From: Shouchella miscanthi
GTDB taxonomy: Bacteria; Bacillota; Bacilli; Bacillales; Bacillaceae_D
Length of the DNA: 64,000 nt
Assembly: GCF_007725405.1 (NCBI RefSeq)
Contig: NZ_CP042163.1
Span: 1,178,001 to 1,242,000, forward strand
Reading direction: 5' to 3'
Part shown: positions 23,476-37,482 of the stretch, in pieces
How positions within the stretch are numbered: the first letter of the stretch is position 1
Layout: each line of letters opens with the position of its first letter
Notes under the pieces: generated by a model
What the model was told of the DNA's origin: nothing
Databases searched by the model: none
What the model saw: the letters and a program-made list of their open reading frames with translations, nothing else
Program-made: the position numbers and the translations under genes

Positions 23476-24210
23476 TTAACTTCTTCTTTTGATAAATGCT
23501 TGAGTGAAATAATGTGGAAAGACTGCATGAGCAAGCATGACGATACCGTTTAGCATGAGCAGCAAAGCGAAAAAGACAACGAGCATATCGTTATGCGTAA
23601 AAAGCAACGTCAATAAATAAAGGAAAAAACCATTTAAGATCATTGATGGTAGTAGCGATTTAGTTAAACCTATTAGAAACGTAGATGGAGCAGCAATGAG
23701 TAAAAAAAAGAACATAAAGGCTAATAAATGCAGGTCATTTATTCCAAAAAACACAACAAGAATAGGCGTGGCCCAACATGCCATAAGCACGCCAATCGTT
23801 ATAGATGAAAGCCAAAATGAATCAACCTCCAACTCTTTCTGGAAGAACCCTCGCCAACCAATCTCTAATAACGCAGTAATGAAGAAGAGATAAAACCACC
23901 ATTGATGAAACAGTCCGAATTCACTTGGAAAAGAGATGCGATATATTCCAATAAAAGCGAGTGGAATGATTAGGCTCAGCAGCCACGCTAGCGTTGGTTT
24001 TGCTGTTAAAAATAGAGAGTGAGCTAAAGAGCGGTTTGTAGTCGACTCGTGCACAATGACAGCAGATACAGCTGGTGCAAGACAAGCAAAAAATAAAAAA
24101 TATTGAGGAGGCAGATCAGGTCTCGCTAACAGTAACGCAACCATACTCCAAGATAAGCCGAAAGCAATAAACAAAAATGACCGTTTAATTCGTTGTTCAA
24201 AGGAGCGCAC
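23476..24210 (-). CDS. CPBP-family membrane protein with degenerate protease motifs
   Basis: A 244-residue protein with eight or so membrane segments and the overall plan of CPBP/Abi intramembrane metalloproteases. The first catalytic motif reads LLEIGWRGFF, so one Glu and the Arg remain but the first Glu of the usual EExxxR pair is Leu. The second region reads ACWATPILVV where a His is expected, and the third reads SMILNGFF where a His is expected. It is therefore probably not an active protease and may act as a binding or regulatory membrane protein. aggaaat precedes the ATG. It is divergent from the purine operon. Confidence 0.7.
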   Translation of the reverse strand: MRSFEQRIKRSFLFIAFGLSWSMVALLLARPDLPPQYFLFFACLAPAVSAVIVHESTTNRSLAHSLFLTAKPTLAWLLSLIIPLAFIGIYRISFPSEFGLFHQWWFYLFFITALLEIGWRGFFQKELEVDSFWLSSITIGVLMACWATPILVVFFGINDLHLLAFMFFFLLIAAPSTFLIGLTKSLLPSMILNGFFLYLLTLLFTHNDMLVVFFALLLMLNGIVMLAHAVFPHYFTQAFIKRRS

Positions 24211-24288
24211 CCTATTTCCTCCTTATATAGGCATTTACCATAGCTTATGCAAATGTAGAGAGAAAGTGAGTCTTTTTCCTTTTGTGTT

Positions 24289-24332
24289 AAAAGCGAACAT
24301 TGTGAAAAGACATTTGTATAAATGTTCGACTA
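24289..24332. promoter_or_regulatory. Paired PurR boxes upstream of purE
   Basis: AAAAGCGAACATT (24289-24301) and the inverted TAGTCGAACATTT (24332-24320) match the Bacillus PurR box core CGAAC with AT-rich flanks. Their inverted arrangement with about 18 bp between, just upstream of the -35, is the normal PurR control site. Confidence 0.8.
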
Positions 24333-24336
24333 TATG

Positions 24337-24365
24337 TTGACATGAGACAGATTCCTGCGTAAACT
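24337..24365 (+). promoter_or_regulatory. Promoter of the purine operon
   Basis: TTGACA (24337-24342), exactly 17 bp, TAAACT (24360-24365). Transcription would begin near 24372, leaving a leader of about 200 nt that holds the riboswitch. Confidence 0.8.
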
Positions 24366-24399
24366 GAAAGTGCGAATTGGAATGAAAACGAATATATCA

Positions 24400-24468
24400 C
24401 CTCATATAATCTCAGGAATAAGGCCTGAACGTTTCTACCTAACGACCGTAAATTGTTAGACTATGGGG
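24400..24468 (+). promoter_or_regulatory. Purine riboswitch aptamer (guanine/hypoxanthine class)
   Basis: P1 pairs cctcata (24400) with tatgggg (24462). P2 pairs tcagg with cctga around the loop aataagg. P3 pairs ctaac with gttag around accgtaaa. The conserved core TATAATCTC, GTTTCTACC and GACTATGGG is intact. The specificity base in the J3/1 segment GACTAT is C, which means guanine or hypoxanthine rather than adenine. Ligand binding should lock P1 and favour the terminator at 24501. Confidence 0.95.
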
Positions 24469-24500
24469 AAAGACAAAAGCGCTTATTTAGGCTTTAACGA

Positions 24501-24559
24501 CACAGTAGTCGTCTTTTCTCTTATGTAGATTATGGACGAACTGTGTTTTTTCTTTTTTT
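24501..24559 (+). terminator. Riboswitch-controlled terminator of the purine operon leader
   Basis: cacagt and gtcgtc pair with gacga and actgtg, followed by TTTTTTcTTTTTTT. The competing antiterminator pairs ggggaaagac (24465-24474, which includes the 3' strand of P1) with gtcttttctc (24511-24520) over 10 bp. It therefore uses bases needed by both P1 and the terminator. Confidence 0.85.
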
Positions 24560-24577
24560 AGAAAAAGGTATCGGGGG

Positions 24578-25075
24578 ATGAAGATGAACCAACCACGAAT
24601 TGGCGTCATAATGGGAAGTACGTCAGATTGGCCGACGATGAAACATGCATGTGATGTGTTAGATGAATTAGGCGTAGCGTATGAAAAAGAAGTTGTTTCT
24701 GCTCATCGAACGCCAGATTTAATGTTTGAATATGCAGAGCAAGCCCTTCATAAAGGACTAAACGTGATAATTGCTGGAGCGGGAGGCGCAGCTCACTTAC
24801 CTGGTATGGTAGCCGCTAAAACGACAGTACCTGTCATAGGTGTGCCCATTCAATCGAAGGCATTAAATGGATTGGATTCTCTTCTTTCGATTGTACAAAT
24901 GCCTGGAGGTGTCCCGGTTGCTACTGTTGCAATTGGAAAAGCAGGAGCAACGAATGCAGGACTTTTGGCAGCACAAATTCTTGGAATAGAAGATACACGT
25001 ATACAGGAACGCTTACAGGCAAGAAGAGAAAAAATTAGACAGACGGTGATGGATCATCGGGGTGATTTACAATGA
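24578..25075 (+). CDS. purE: N5-carboxyaminoimidazole ribonucleotide mutase
   Basis: A 165-residue class I PurE, first gene of the operon. [16 protein letters not shown] (about 8-23) is the phosphate loop, SAHRTPD (about 43) holds the catalytic His, and [12 protein letters not shown] (about 68-79) is the substrate loop. It converts N5-CAIR, made by PurK, to CAIR. Start choice: ATG at 24578 after the tcggggga stretch, or at 24584. It overlaps purK by 4 bp. Confidence 0.96.
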   Translation: MKMNQPRIGVIMGSTSDWPTMKHACDVLDELGVAYEKEVVSAHRTPDLMFEYAEQALHKGLNVIIAGAGGAAHLPGMVAAKTTVPVIGVPIQSKALNGLDSLLSIVQMPGGVPVATVAIGKAGATNAGLLAAQILGIEDTRIQERLQARREKIRQTVMDHRGDLQ

Positions 25076-26217
25076 CCATTGTTCAACCAGGAAGCACGAT
25101 TGGCATTATTGGTGGTGGTCAGCTAGGGAGAATGATGGCGTTGTCTGCAAAAGCAATGGGGTATCGAATTGCTGTGCTTGATCCGACTCCGGACGCACCT
25201 TGTGCTCAAGTGGCAGATCATGTCATTACGGCTTCTTACGATGATTATGAAGCTTGCAAAGAACTGGCAGCAATGAGTGATGTCATTACGTATGAATTTG
25301 AAAATATTGATGAACAAGCAGCCGCGCAATTATTGGCGGTTAGTGACTTTCCACAAGGATATCAAGTGCTGGCGACAACACAGCATCGATTAAAGGAAAA
25401 ACAGGCATTACGTCAACTTCATGTGCCTGTTGCTCCGTTTGCTTCTATTCAATCTCTTCATGATCTAGAAGAAGCCGTTGCGATAACGAACTTTCCGGCG
25501 GTATTGAAAACGTGCCGAGGTGGTTACGATGGAAAAGGACAGAAAGTGGTTCATACATGGGATGAACTGACAGAGGCCGCAGAGAACCTCCTTACTTATG
25601 GTGAGCTTGTTTTAGAAGCTTTTGTTCCCTTTACTTGTGAAGTTTCAGTGATTGCAACAAAATCTCGTCATGGTGAGATTGCGATTTTTCCAGTAGTGGA
25701 AAACGAACACCAAGACAGTATTTTGCATCGTACGATTGTGCCAGCTCGTGTTAGTGAATTAGTGGAAAAGGAAGCAAAACAAATTGCCATGCAGATTGTT
25801 GATGGACTCGAAGTGGTTGGGACATTAGCGGTTGAGATGTTTGTAACAGTTGAGAACAAATTAGTTGTGAATGAACTTGCCCCTAGACCGCACAATTCTG
25901 GGCATTATACAATAGAGGCTTGTAAGACCTCTCAATTTGAACAGCATATCCGTGCCATTTGTGGGTTACCACTAGGGGAAACGACGTTGCTAACTCCTGC
26001 TGTTATGGAAAATCTACTCGGAGAGCATGTTGCACCGCTTATGGAACGTTTGAATGAACTGAACAGCATATCCCTTCATTTATATGGAAAGAAAGAAGCC
26101 AAATGGAAGCGGAAAATGGGTCATTTAACAGTGCTCGGAGAAGATACAACAAGGTGTTTGCAAACCCTTGATGCCTTTTGGGAGAAAAAAATGAAAGTCT
26201 TGGAGGAAATAGAATGA
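25072..26217 (+). CDS. purK: N5-carboxyaminoimidazole ribonucleotide synthase
   Basis: A 381-residue ATP-grasp enzyme that carboxylates AIR at N5 using ATP and bicarbonate. [21 protein letters not shown] (about 11-31) is the N-terminal fold, [11 protein letters not shown] (about 145) the ATP-binding loop, and [18 protein letters not shown] (about 268-285) the metal and phosphate site. It begins inside the purE stop (ATGA) and ends overlapping purB, so the three are coupled. Confidence 0.96.
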   Translation: MTIVQPGSTIGIIGGGQLGRMMALSAKAMGYRIAVLDPTPDAPCAQVADHVITASYDDYEACKELAAMSDVITYEFENIDEQAAAQLLAVSDFPQGYQVLATTQHRLKEKQALRQLHVPVAPFASIQSLHDLEEAVAITNFPAVLKTCRGGYDGKGQKVVHTWDELTEAAENLLTYGELVLEAFVPFTCEVSVIATKSRHGEIAIFPVVENEHQDSILHRTIVPARVSELVEKEAKQIAMQIVDGLEVVGTLAVEMFVTVENKLVVNELAPRPHNSGHYTIEACKTSQFEQHIRAICGLPLGETTLLTPAVMENLLGEHVAPLMERLNELNSISLHLYGKKEAKWKRKMGHLTVLGEDTTRCLQTLDAFWEKKMKVLEEIE

Positions 26218-27512
26218 TTGAACGTTATACTCGTCCTGAAATGGGTGCCATTTGGACCGATGAAAACCGTTATCAAGCGTGGCTAGAAGTGGAAATTGTT
26301 GCGTGTGAGGCGTGGGCGGAGCTTGGCGAAATTCCGGAAGAAGATGTGAAAAAAATTCGTGAAAATGCGAGCTTCGATGTGAACCGAATCTTAGAAATTG
26401 AAGAGGAAACGCGCCATGATGTTGTTGCATTTACTCGAGCCGTTTCAGAAACATTGGGTGAAGAACGCAAGTGGGTGCACTACGGTCTTACATCAACAGA
26501 TGTTGTTGATACAGCGTTATCCTACTTACTGAAGCAAGCAAATGATATTCTTGCAGCTGATCTTAATCGATTCTTAGACATTATTAAACAAAAAGCGAAC
26601 GAACATAAATTTACCATTATGATGGGCCGTACTCACGGTGTCCATGCTGAACCAACGACGTTCGGTTTAAAGCTTGCTCTATGGTATGAAGAAATGAAAC
26701 GTAATATTGAACGTTTTGAACATGCTGCAGAAGGTGTTCGTTTTGGAAAACTATCTGGAGCTGTCGGAACCTATGCAAATATTGATCCACGTGTAGAAGA
26801 AATTGTTTGTAAGAAACTTGGGCTAAATCCAGCGCCAATTTCTACACAAACGCTACAGCGTGACCGTCATGCGGAATATATGGCGAGTTTAGCTCTTATC
26901 GCTACGTCGATTGAAAAATTCGCTGTTGAAATTCGTGGACTTCAAAAAAGCGAACTTCGAGAAGTAGAAGAGTTTTTTGCCAAAGGGCAAAAAGGCTCAT
27001 CAGCAATGCCACATAAACGAAATCCCATTGGCTCTGAAAATATGACTGGCTTGGCTCGACTCATTCGCGGCTATATGAATACTGCTTATGACAATGTTGT
27101 ACTTTGGCATGAGCGTGACATTTCTCACTCGTCAGCTGAGCGTGTTATTTTACCAGATGCAACCATTACATTAAATTACATGTTAAATCGTTTCGGAAAC
27201 ATTGTGAAGAATTTAACGGTGTTTCCTGAGAATATGAAGCGAAATATGACACGTACGTACGGGTTAATTTATTCCCAGCGTGTATTGCTCAGTTTAATTG
27301 ATAAAGGGATGGTACGTGAAGAAGCGTATGATTTGGTTCAGCCAAAAGCGACTCAAGCTTGGGAAGAAGGCGTACAATTCCGCGAACTCATTGAAAATGA
27401 GCCGAAAATTACCGACGTGCTTTCGAATGAAGAATTAGATGAGTGCTTTAATTATGAACACCATATGAAACACGTGGATACCATTTTTAATCGTTTAGGA
27501 ATAAACGAGTAA
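26214..27512 (+). CDS. purB: Adenylosuccinate lyase
   Basis: I start at ATG 26214 ([11 protein letters not shown]), which overlaps the purK stop and has ggaggaaat upstream; this gives 432 residues, the family length. The fumarase/lyase signature [11 protein letters not shown] is at about 262-272, and the earlier TSTDVVDTA and [14 protein letters not shown] blocks bear the catalytic His. It cleaves SAICAR to AICAR and adenylosuccinate to AMP, releasing fumarate in both. Confidence 0.96.
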   Translation: MIERYTRPEMGAIWTDENRYQAWLEVEIVACEAWAELGEIPEEDVKKIRENASFDVNRILEIEEETRHDVVAFTRAVSETLGEERKWVHYGLTSTDVVDTALSYLLKQANDILAADLNRFLDIIKQKANEHKFTIMMGRTHGVHAEPTTFGLKLALWYEEMKRNIERFEHAAEGVRFGKLSGAVGTYANIDPRVEEIVCKKLGLNPAPISTQTLQRDRHAEYMASLALIATSIEKFAVEIRGLQKSELREVEEFFAKGQKGSSAMPHKRNPIGSENMTGLARLIRGYMNTAYDNVVLWHERDISHSSAERVILPDATITLNYMLNRFGNIVKNLTVFPENMKRNMTRTYGLIYSQRVLLSLIDKGMVREEAYDLVQPKATQAWEEGVQFRELIENEPKITDVLSNEELDECFNYEHHMKHVDTIFNRLGINE

Positions 27513-27540
27513 AATTCGTTAACGAAGGGCTGATGACAAC

Positions 27541-28248
27541 GTGACAAAACAAGACTTGCTCTATGAAGGTAAGGCAAAACGCATTTATCGGACAGAAGAA
27601 GCAGACACACTTTGGGTGGAGTACAAAGATGAAGCAACAGCATTCAATGGTGAAAAGAAAGATACAGTTCTAGGCAAAGCAAAGCTAAATAACGAGATTT
27701 CTTCGCATCTTTTTATGCGTCTTGCCGAGCAGGGGATTCCGTCTCACTTTGTTCGGAGATTATCTGACACAGAACAGCTTGTCAAACAAGTAACGATTAT
27801 CCCGTTAGAAGTGGTTGTCCGTAATGTGGTAGCAGGCAGTATGGCAAAACGTCTTGGTATAGAAGAAGGAACAGCCCTTCCAAGACCCATTGTTGAATTT
27901 TACTATAAAGACGATGCCCTCGGTGATCCTTTGATCACTGAGGACCATATCGGTCTTTTAGCAGCAGCAAGTCAAAATGAAGTAGAAACGTTAAAAAGGA
28001 TGGCATTAGCGGTCAATGAACAGTTGAGTGAATTATTTGACGGTATTAACGTTCGTTTAATTGATTTCAAACTTGAATTCGGACGCACAAAAGAAGGAAC
28101 GATCCTTTTAGCGGATGAAATCTCGCCTGATACATGTCGATTGTGGGATAAAGATACGAACCAACGACTTGATAAAGATTTGTTTCGACGTAATATTGGT
28201 AATCTTCAAGAAGGTTATCAAGAGATTTTAAACCGACTCACCGTTTAA
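27541..28248 (+). CDS. purC: SAICAR synthetase
   Basis: A 235-residue enzyme with a GTG start. [11 protein letters not shown] (about 7-17) is the ATP-binding turn, and the signature [10 protein letters not shown] (about 173-182) with [14 protein letters not shown] (about 190-203) binds substrate and metal. It joins aspartate to CAIR. It lies 28 bp after purB and 38 bp before purS. Confidence 0.95.
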   Translation: MTKQDLLYEGKAKRIYRTEEADTLWVEYKDEATAFNGEKKDTVLGKAKLNNEISSHLFMRLAEQGIPSHFVRRLSDTEQLVKQVTIIPLEVVVRNVVAGSMAKRLGIEEGTALPRPIVEFYYKDDALGDPLITEDHIGLLAAASQNEVETLKRMALAVNEQLSELFDGINVRLIDFKLEFGRTKEGTILLADEISPDTCRLWDKDTNQRLDKDLFRRNIGNLQEGYQEILNRLTV

Positions 28249-28286
28249 AACAAGCAAACTATTAATCTACCTATGGGGGTAACGAC

Positions 28287-28538
28287 ATGTATAAAGTAAA
28301 GGTGTATGTAACATTACGTGAAAGTGTTTTAGATCCACAAGGAGTTGCTGTAAAAGATGCACTCCACACAATGGACTATGCAGAAGTAGCAGATGTTCGA
28401 ATTGGGAAGTATTTAGAACTACAGCTTGAAGATGTGGCAAATGTAGATGAGCGAGTAAAAGAAATGTGTGAAAAGCTACTTGCGAATACGGTTATTGAAG
28501 ATTATCGCTTTGATGTGGAGGAGGTTGTCCCATCATGA
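28287..28538 (+). CDS. purS: Phosphoribosylformylglycinamidine synthase subunit PurS
   Basis: An 83-residue small subunit of the three-part FGAM synthase. [24 protein letters not shown] (about 5-28) is typical of PurS. It helps pass ammonia from PurQ to PurL. gggggtaacgac precedes the ATG, and the stop overlaps the start of purQ (ATGA), which suits fixed stoichiometry. Confidence 0.95.
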   Translation: MYKVKVYVTLRESVLDPQGVAVKDALHTMDYAEVADVRIGKYLELQLEDVANVDERVKEMCEKLLANTVIEDYRFDVEEVVPS

Positions 28539-29218
28539 AGTTTGCAGTCATTGTCTTTCCTGGTTCCAACTGTGATGCCGACATGTACCATGCTATTAAA
28601 GATGGATTAGGTGAAGAGGTAGAGTATGTATTTCATACTGAGACATCATTAGATGGTTATGATGCTGTGTTATTGCCAGGTGGATTCTCCCACGGAGACT
28701 ATTTGCGTTCGGGTGCAATTGCTCGGTTCGCTCCTATTATGCCGGCTGTTGTGGAGGCAGCGAACGCTGGAAAGCCGGTGCTAGGTGTATGTAACGGATT
28801 TCAAATTCTACTAGAGTCAGGCTTATTGCCAGGAGCAATGAAGCGTAACATTGACTTAAAATTTATTTGTCGTAATGTCGAGCTTCGAGTTGAAAACAAT
28901 GAGACAGTATTCACATCTTCTTACAAGCAAGGCGAAACCGTCCTTATTCCAGTTGCCCATGGTGAAGGGAATTATGAGTGTGATGATGAAACGTATGAGA
29001 AAATGCTAGCCAACAAGCAAATCGTTTTTCGCTACAACGAGCATGTAAATGGTTCAAAAGCGCAAATTGCCGGAATTGTAAATGAACAAGGGAATGTGCT
29101 CGGTATGATGCCACACCCTGAGCGAGCTGTCGATTCACTACTCGGAAATCAGCAAGGTCTGGCGCTATTTACATCGATTTTATCCAACTGGAGGGAATCT
29201 TATGTCACTACTTCTTGA
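28535..29218 (+). CDS. purQ: Phosphoribosylformylglycinamidine synthase, glutaminase subunit
   Basis: A 227-residue class I glutamine amidotransferase. The nucleophile elbow GVCNGFQIL (Cys near 86) and the His-x-Glu pair in [10 protein letters not shown] (about 194) are intact. It releases ammonia from glutamine for PurL. It overlaps purL by 17 bp. Confidence 0.96.
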   Translation: MKFAVIVFPGSNCDADMYHAIKDGLGEEVEYVFHTETSLDGYDAVLLPGGFSHGDYLRSGAIARFAPIMPAVVEAANAGKPVLGVCNGFQILLESGLLPGAMKRNIDLKFICRNVELRVENNETVFTSSYKQGETVLIPVAHGEGNYECDDETYEKMLANKQIVFRYNEHVNGSKAQIAGIVNEQGNVLGMMPHPERAVDSLLGNQQGLALFTSILSNWRESYVTTS

Positions 29219-31424
29219 GCCAAGTGCAGAAACAATTAAAGAGAAAAAACTTTATAAAGAAATGGGATTGACGGATGAAGAATTTACGTTAGCGGAAAGT
29301 ATTGTCGGGCGCCCTTTAAATTTCACGGAGACTGGTTTATTCTCTGTCATGTGGTCTGAGCATTGTAGCTATAAAAATTCGAAAGTTTTGTTGAAAAAAT
29401 TTCCTATAGATGGTGAAAAAGTACTGCAAGGACCAGGTGAAGGTGCTGGTATTATCGATATTGAAGACGAGCAAGCGGTTGTATTCAAAATTGAGAGTCA
29501 CAATCACCCATCAGCGATTGAACCATATCAAGGCGCGGCAACAGGTGTTGGTGGAATTTTACGTGATGTGTTTTCAATGGGTGCTCGTCCAATTGCCTTG
29601 TTAAATTCTCTACGATTTGGAGAGCTACAGTCACCTAAAGTAAAGTACTTGTTTGAAGAAGTAGTAGCGGGTATTGCTGGCTATGGCAATTGTATAGGCG
29701 TGCCGACTGTGGGCGGAGAAGTCCAATTTGATCCTTGTTATGAAGCGAATCCGCTCGTGAATGCGATGTGTGTCGGTTTAATTGATCACAAGGATATTCA
29801 AAAAGGACAGGCTAAAGGTATCGGCAACACAGTTATGTATGTAGGTGCAAGTACTGGTAGAGATGGCATTCATGGCGCCACGTTTGCGTCAGAAGAATTA
29901 AGTGATTCATCCGATGAAAAGCGGCCAGCTGTGCAAGTGGGGGATCCATTTATGGAGAAGCTGCTTCTTGAGGCATGCCTTGAAGTGGTGAAATGTGACG
30001 CATTAATTGGAATTCAAGATATGGGTGCAGCAGGACTAACGTCTTCATCAGCAGAAATGGCGAGTAAGGCAGGTTCTGGTATTGAAATGAATTTAGATCT
30101 TGTTCCTCAGCGTGAAACAGGCATGACGCCTTACGAAATGATGTTATCTGAATCACAAGAACGAATGCTATTAGTCGTAGAAAAAGGGCGAGAAGACGAA
30201 ATTAAAGCCATTTTTGAACACTGGAATCTCCATGCTGTTGAAGTTGGTGTTGTAACGGATGATCGTCGCTTACGTCTTCTTCACAACGGAGAAGTGGTTG
30301 CGGACGTGCCTGTAGATGCACTTGCGGAAGATGCCCCGGTTTATCACAAACCATCCCAGGTGCCAGCTTATTTTGAGGAATTTCAAGCAGAAGCACCATT
30401 TGTACCAACTATTTCTGATGCAAAAGAAACGCTTGTTCACTTGCTTGCACAACCAACGATTGCAAGCAAAGAGTGGGTTTACCAGCAGTATGATCATATG
30501 GTGCAGACGAATACGGTTGTGTCGCCTGGATCAGATGCTGCGGTTGTAAGAATTCGTGGAACAAAGAAAGCACTTGCCATGACAACAGATTGCAACTCAC
30601 GCTACTTATACTTAGATCCTGAAGTCGGTGGAAAAATTGCGATCGCAGAAGCAGCAAGAAACATTGTTTGTTCAGGTGCAATACCACTTGGAGTGACCGA
30701 TTGCTTAAACTATGGGAATCCAGAAAGACCAGAGATTTTTTGGCAACTAGAAAAATCAACAGACGGATTGAGTGAAGCGTGTCGAGTGCTTGATACACCT
30801 GTAATTGGAGGGAATGTTTCGCTCTATAATGAACGCTCTGGAGGTGCAGTCTACCCAACGCCAGTTATTGGTATGGTTGGTCTCGTTGAAGATGTATCAT
30901 ACATTACAACGCAAACGGTAAAAGAGGCTGGAGACATTTTATACGTCATTGGTGAAACGAAGCCAGAGTTTGGTGGGAGCGAGATCCAAAAAGTAATCCA
31001 AGGCAATTTATCCGGAAAAGCACCAACCATTGATTTAGAAGTGGAAAAAGATCGTCAACAGCAATTATTATCTGCGATTCGAGCAGGCATCGTTGCTTCT
31101 GCACATGATGTTGCTGAGGGTGGAATGGCTGTCGCCATTGCAGAAAAGCTATTCGGAACATCATTTGGCGCACAGGTGAATTGGACGAATGATGTAGCCG
31201 ACTTATTTGCTGAAAGTCAGTCACGCTTTGTTGTAACAGTAAAAGAAGCGCATAGACAGCAGTTTGAACAAGTCGTTCGCGATGCAAAGCGTATTGGAAC
31301 TGTAACAGCAGAGGAAACGCTTCAAATAACGACGGATGGAGAAACCATTCTGTCTGCTGCGGTAAAAGAACTTGAGTCAGCTTGGAAAGGGGCTATCCCA
31401 TGTTTGCTGAAATCAAAGGATTAA
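29202..31424 (+). CDS. purL: Phosphoribosylformylglycinamidine synthase subunit PurL
   Basis: A 740-residue small-type PurL, the ATP-dependent synthase that turns FGAR into [19 protein letters not shown] (about 47-61), [23 protein letters not shown] (about 95-117) and [17 protein letters not shown] (about 270) are diagnostic. Start ATG follows ggaggg and lies inside the end of purQ. The first residues read [18 protein letters not shown], the normal Bacillus form. Confidence 0.96.
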   Translation: MSLLLEPSAETIKEKKLYKEMGLTDEEFTLAESIVGRPLNFTETGLFSVMWSEHCSYKNSKVLLKKFPIDGEKVLQGPGEGAGIIDIEDEQAVVFKIESHNHPSAIEPYQGAATGVGGILRDVFSMGARPIALLNSLRFGELQSPKVKYLFEEVVAGIAGYGNCIGVPTVGGEVQFDPCYEANPLVNAMCVGLIDHKDIQKGQAKGIGNTVMYVGASTGRDGIHGATFASEELSDSSDEKRPAVQVGDPFMEKLLLEACLEVVKCDALIGIQDMGAAGLTSSSAEMASKAGSGIEMNLDLVPQRETGMTPYEMMLSESQERMLLVVEKGREDEIKAIFEHWNLHAVEVGVVTDDRRLRLLHNGEVVADVPVDALAEDAPVYHKPSQVPAYFEEFQAEAPFVPTISDAKETLVHLLAQPTIASKEWVYQQYDHMVQTNTVVSPGSDAAVVRIRGTKKALAMTTDCNSRYLYLDPEVGGKIAIAEAARNIVCSGAIPLGVTDCLNYGNPERPEIFWQLEKSTDGLSEACRVLDTPVIGGNVSLYNERSGGAVYPTPVIGMVGLVEDVSYITTQTVKEAGDILYVIGETKPEFGGSEIQKVIQGNLSGKAPTIDLEVEKDRQQQLLSAIRAGIVASAHDVAEGGMAVAIAEKLFGTSFGAQVNWTNDVADLFAESQSRFVVTVKEAHRQQFEQVVRDAKRIGTVTAEETLQITTDGETILSAAVKELESAWKGAIPCLLKSKD

Positions 31425-32812
31425 ATGAAGAGTGTGGTGTGTTTGCTGTATTTGGCCATAAAGATGCCGCGCAAATAACGTACTACGGCTTGCACAGTTT
31501 ACAACATCGTGGGCAGGAGGGAGCTGGTATCGTCGTTTCTGACGGCGAAAAACTCTCTGCTCACAAAGGGCTTGGTCTCGTAAATGATGTCTTTAATCCA
31601 GATATTTTAGCAGGCTTGCACGGAAAAGCAGCGATTGGGCATGTTCGCTATGCAACAGCAGGTGGGGGTGGCTATGCGAACGTTCAGCCATTGTTTTTCA
31701 ACTCGCAAAAAGGCGGCCTAGCTATTGCTCATAATGGAAACTTGGTTAACGCGAATCATCTTAAGCACCAGCTTGAAGCACAAGGATCGATCTTTCAATC
31801 GACGTCTGATACGGAAGTGCTTGCTCACTTAATAAAACGTAGCGGCTATTATAGTTTAGAAGATCAAATGAAAAATGCGCTCTCCTCTTTAAAAGGTGCT
31901 TATGCATTTGCCGTATTAAATGAACGCCAATTAATGGTTGCGTTAGACCCAAATGGATTACGTCCACTATCGATTGGACGGTTAGGTGATGCTTATGTGG
32001 TTGCGTCTGAAACATGTGCGTTTGATATTGTAGGGGCATCGTTTGAGCGTGAAGTATTGCCTGGAGAACTATTAGTCATTGATGATACAGGGATGCGAAG
32101 CGAGCGCTTTGTTTCCCCTGGCAATCGTGCTATTTGCAGTATGGAATATGTGTATTTTGCAAGACCTGATTCGAATGTGGATCACATCAACGTTCATACG
32201 GCTCGAAAAAGTTTAGGAAAGCAGTTAGCCATTGAGTCCCCAATTGAAGCCGATGTGGTGACAGGTGTCCCAGATTCGAGTATTTCGGCAGCCATTGGCT
32301 ATGCAGAACAAGCGGGCATTCCTTATGAACTTGGCATGATTAAGAACCGGTATGTCGGAAGAACGTTCATTCAACCATCACAAGAGTTAAGAGAGCAAGG
32401 CGTTAAAATGAAACTTTCCCCTGTTCGTGGTGTGGTAGAAGGAAAACGTGTCGTTATGATTGATGACTCTATTGTGCGTGGGACGACGAGTAGACGAATT
32501 GTCAACATGTTACGAGAAGCCGGTGCCGTTGAAGTTCATGTCCGTATTTCATCACCACCAATAAAGAATCCGTGCTTTTATGGCATTGATACATCAACAA
32601 CAGAAGAACTCATTGCTTCTTCTCATTCAATCGAAGAAATGAGAGAAATGATGGGTGCCGATAGCTTGGCATTTTTATCAACGGAAGGGTTAAAAGTAGG
32701 AATTGGTCGCTCAGAAGCGATGCATAACTGCGGACAATGTTTAGCTTGCTTTACAGGAGAGTACCCAACGGAAATTTATGCGGATACGCTACATCCACAT
32801 GCAAAACTTTAA
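31400..32812 (+). CDS. purF: Amidophosphoribosyltransferase
   Basis: The start at ATG 31400 gives [15 protein letters not shown], with the 11-residue propeptide known for Bacillus PurF and the nucleophile Cys12 exposed after cleavage. An upstream in-frame ATG exists but lacks this match. The PRPP motif [17 protein letters not shown] (about 351-367) is present. Cysteines in RAICSMEY and NCGQCLACF fit the iron-sulfur cluster that makes this enzyme oxygen-labile. It makes 5-phosphoribosylamine, the first committed step, and is feedback-inhibited by nucleotides. Confidence 0.96.
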   Translation: MFAEIKGLNEECGVFAVFGHKDAAQITYYGLHSLQHRGQEGAGIVVSDGEKLSAHKGLGLVNDVFNPDILAGLHGKAAIGHVRYATAGGGGYANVQPLFFNSQKGGLAIAHNGNLVNANHLKHQLEAQGSIFQSTSDTEVLAHLIKRSGYYSLEDQMKNALSSLKGAYAFAVLNERQLMVALDPNGLRPLSIGRLGDAYVVASETCAFDIVGASFEREVLPGELLVIDDTGMRSERFVSPGNRAICSMEYVYFARPDSNVDHINVHTARKSLGKQLAIESPIEADVVTGVPDSSISAAIGYAEQAGIPYELGMIKNRYVGRTFIQPSQELREQGVKMKLSPVRGVVEGKRVVMIDDSIVRGTTSRRIVNMLREAGAVEVHVRISSPPIKNPCFYGIDTSTTEELIASSHSIEEMREMMGADSLAFLSTEGLKVGIGRSEAMHNCGQCLACFTGEYPTEIYADTLHPHAKL

Positions 32813-32835
32813 GAGAAGAAGTGGAGGAATTCAAT

Positions 32836-33873
32836 GTGTCACAAGCATATAAACAAGCAGGCGTTGACATAGAAGCTGGTTACGAAGCTGTAAAACGTAT
32901 GAAAGCCCATGTAGAACGGACAAAACGACAAGGTGTATTAGGTGGTTTAGGTGGATTTGGTGGGAATTTCGACTTATCCCATCTAGGGCTGAAAGAACCT
33001 GTTCTTGTTTCGGGGACAGATGGTGTGGGAACGAAGCTTATGCTTGCCTTTATGGCGAATCAGCATGATACAATCGGCCAAGATGCAGTTGCCATGTGTG
33101 TGAATGACATCGTTGTTCAAGGAGCAGAGCCGCTGTTCTTTTTAGATTATTTAGCTCTTGGCAAAGCCGATCCTGCTAAAATTGAAGCAATTGTCAAGGG
33201 TGTTGCAGACGGATGCGAATTAGCAGGTTGTGCTCTCATTGGCGGAGAAACGGCGGAAATGCCTGGGATGTACAGTGAAGAAGAATATGATTTAGCTGGT
33301 TTTTCTGTCGGTGCCGTTGAGAAAAGCCAGATGATCACTGGACAGTCTATCGAGGCTGGTGACGTACTTATTGGTTTGGCTTCAAGTGGACTTCATTCAA
33401 ATGGTTTTTCGCTTGTCCGTAAGCTATTGCTTGAACAGGCCGGTCTTTCGTTGGAGAGTGTTCCTAAAGAGCTAGGAAAGCCGCTTGTGGAGGAACTGCT
33501 TACACCGACTAAAATTTACGTCAAACCTGTTCTTGAAGCTGTCCGGTCGCAGCTTGTAAAAGGGGCAGCACATATTACGGGTGGTGGGTTTTATGAAAAC
33601 ATCCCAAGAATGCTTCCAGAAGGTTTAGGCGCAGAAATTGATTATGGATCATGGCCAATTCCTGCGATTTTTTCATTTATAAAAGATCAAGGATCGTTGT
33701 CGGATCAGGATCTGTTCTCAACATTTAATATGGGTATTGGTATGGTGCTTACAGTAACAGAAGAACGCCTTCATGAAGCAATTCGCTGTCTAGAAGACGC
33801 TGGAGAGAAAGCCTATATTATTGGTAGAGTGACTGGTCAATCAGGTATTACAATTGGAAGTATTCAGCCATGA
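32836..33873 (+). CDS. purM: Phosphoribosylaminoimidazole synthetase
   Basis: I choose GTG 32836 ([14 protein letters not shown]), preceded by gtggagga; it gives 345 residues, the usual PurM length. The longer frame only copies purF sequence. [14 protein letters not shown] (about 56) and [12 protein letters not shown] (about 134) are the substrate and ATP sites, and [11 protein letters not shown] near 185 is conserved. It closes FGAM to AIR. It overlaps purN by 4 bp. Confidence 0.95.
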   Translation: MSQAYKQAGVDIEAGYEAVKRMKAHVERTKRQGVLGGLGGFGGNFDLSHLGLKEPVLVSGTDGVGTKLMLAFMANQHDTIGQDAVAMCVNDIVVQGAEPLFFLDYLALGKADPAKIEAIVKGVADGCELAGCALIGGETAEMPGMYSEEEYDLAGFSVGAVEKSQMITGQSIEAGDVLIGLASSGLHSNGFSLVRKLLLEQAGLSLESVPKELGKPLVEELLTPTKIYVKPVLEAVRSQLVKGAAHITGGGFYENIPRMLPEGLGAEIDYGSWPIPAIFSFIKDQGSLSDQDLFSTFNMGIGMVLTVTEERLHEAIRCLEDAGEKAYIIGRVTGQSGITIGSIQP

Positions 33874-34450
33874 GGCTAGCGATCTTTGCCTCTGGCTCTG
33901 GTACAAATGCGGAGAATCTGATTAAACAAACACAAAATGGATCAGCTAAAGGAGACGTTGTACTCGTTGTCAGCGATAAACGACAGGCGCCTGTTCTTAA
34001 AAAAGCAAGTCAATTAGGAGTAGAGACTGCAGAAGTCATTCCGAACAGCTTTGTAAATAAACAAGCATATGAAGGACACTTGATTGAACGATTAAACGCA
34101 GCTAAAGTAGAGCTGATCCTATTAGCTGGCTATATGCGTCTGATTGGATCTGTACTCTTGCAAGCGTATGAAGGAAGAATCGTAAACATCCATCCTTCTT
34201 TGCTGCCGCATTTCCCAGGTCTTGATGCAGTTGGACAAGCACTTGAAGCAAAAGCAAAGGAAACTGGTGTTACCATCCATTACGTCGATGCAGGCATGGA
34301 TACAGGTCCGGTGATCGCCCAAGAAAAAATAGCGATTGCGTTAGATGAAAATCATGCTTCATTAACAAAAAAAATTCAAGCAGTCGAGCACCAACTTTAC
34401 CCACAGGTTGTCAATCAGCTTGTGGCAGAAAAGACTAGGGGAGAAAACGA

Positions 34451-34454
<4 letters not shown>
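33870..34454 (+). CDS. purN: Phosphoribosylglycinamide formyltransferase
   Basis: A 194-residue folate-dependent GAR transformylase. [14 protein letters not shown] (about 5-18) binds the ribose phosphate. Catalytic Asn and His are in [14 protein letters not shown] (about 103-116), with the Asp in [12 protein letters not shown]. It begins inside the purM stop codon (ATGA) and ends in the purH start in the same way. Confidence 0.96.
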
Positions 34455-37260
<2,806 letters not shown>

Positions 37261-37265
37261 CACGA

Positions 37266-37304
37266 AACCAAGATAGCCAGGGGATGGGTTATCTTGGTTT
37301 TTTT
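37266..37304 (+). terminator. First terminator after purD
   Basis: aaccaagatagcc pairs with ggttatcttggtt (one wobble), then TTTTTTT. Confidence 0.85.
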
Positions 37305-37359
37305 AGGGAAAGGTTACTAGTAATTAACAAAATTGAATGGCAGTCCTAGATAAAGCAAG

Positions 37360-37397
37360 ACCAAAATTGCCTAGAGAAGAGGCGATTTTGGTTTTTT
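37360..37397 (+). terminator. Second hairpin terminator after purD
   Basis: accaaaattgcct pairs with aggcgattttggt (one G-T pair), then TTTTTT. It has a 13-bp stem and lies 56 bp beyond the first terminator with no gene between. Confidence 0.8.
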
Positions 37398-37482
37398 GTA
37401 TGGAAGAAACATAAAAAAACCTATTTGTGGCATTCCTAAATGAAGGTGATGTCATTTTAGCCGAAAAAGGGGAGGGATTCGT

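Noticed and set aside
23476-24210. Toxin-antitoxin or bacteriocin-immunity role for the CPBP gene
   Set aside because: There is no peptide gene beside it and the catalytic motifs are degraded.
30409-30858. 149-codon minus-strand frame within purL
   Set aside because: It is antisense to a conserved gene, has a low-complexity composition (Leu, Ser, Gln) and no ribosome site.
32737-32835. 33-residue extension of PurM
   Set aside because: It lies within purF. GTG 32836 with gtggagga gives the family length.
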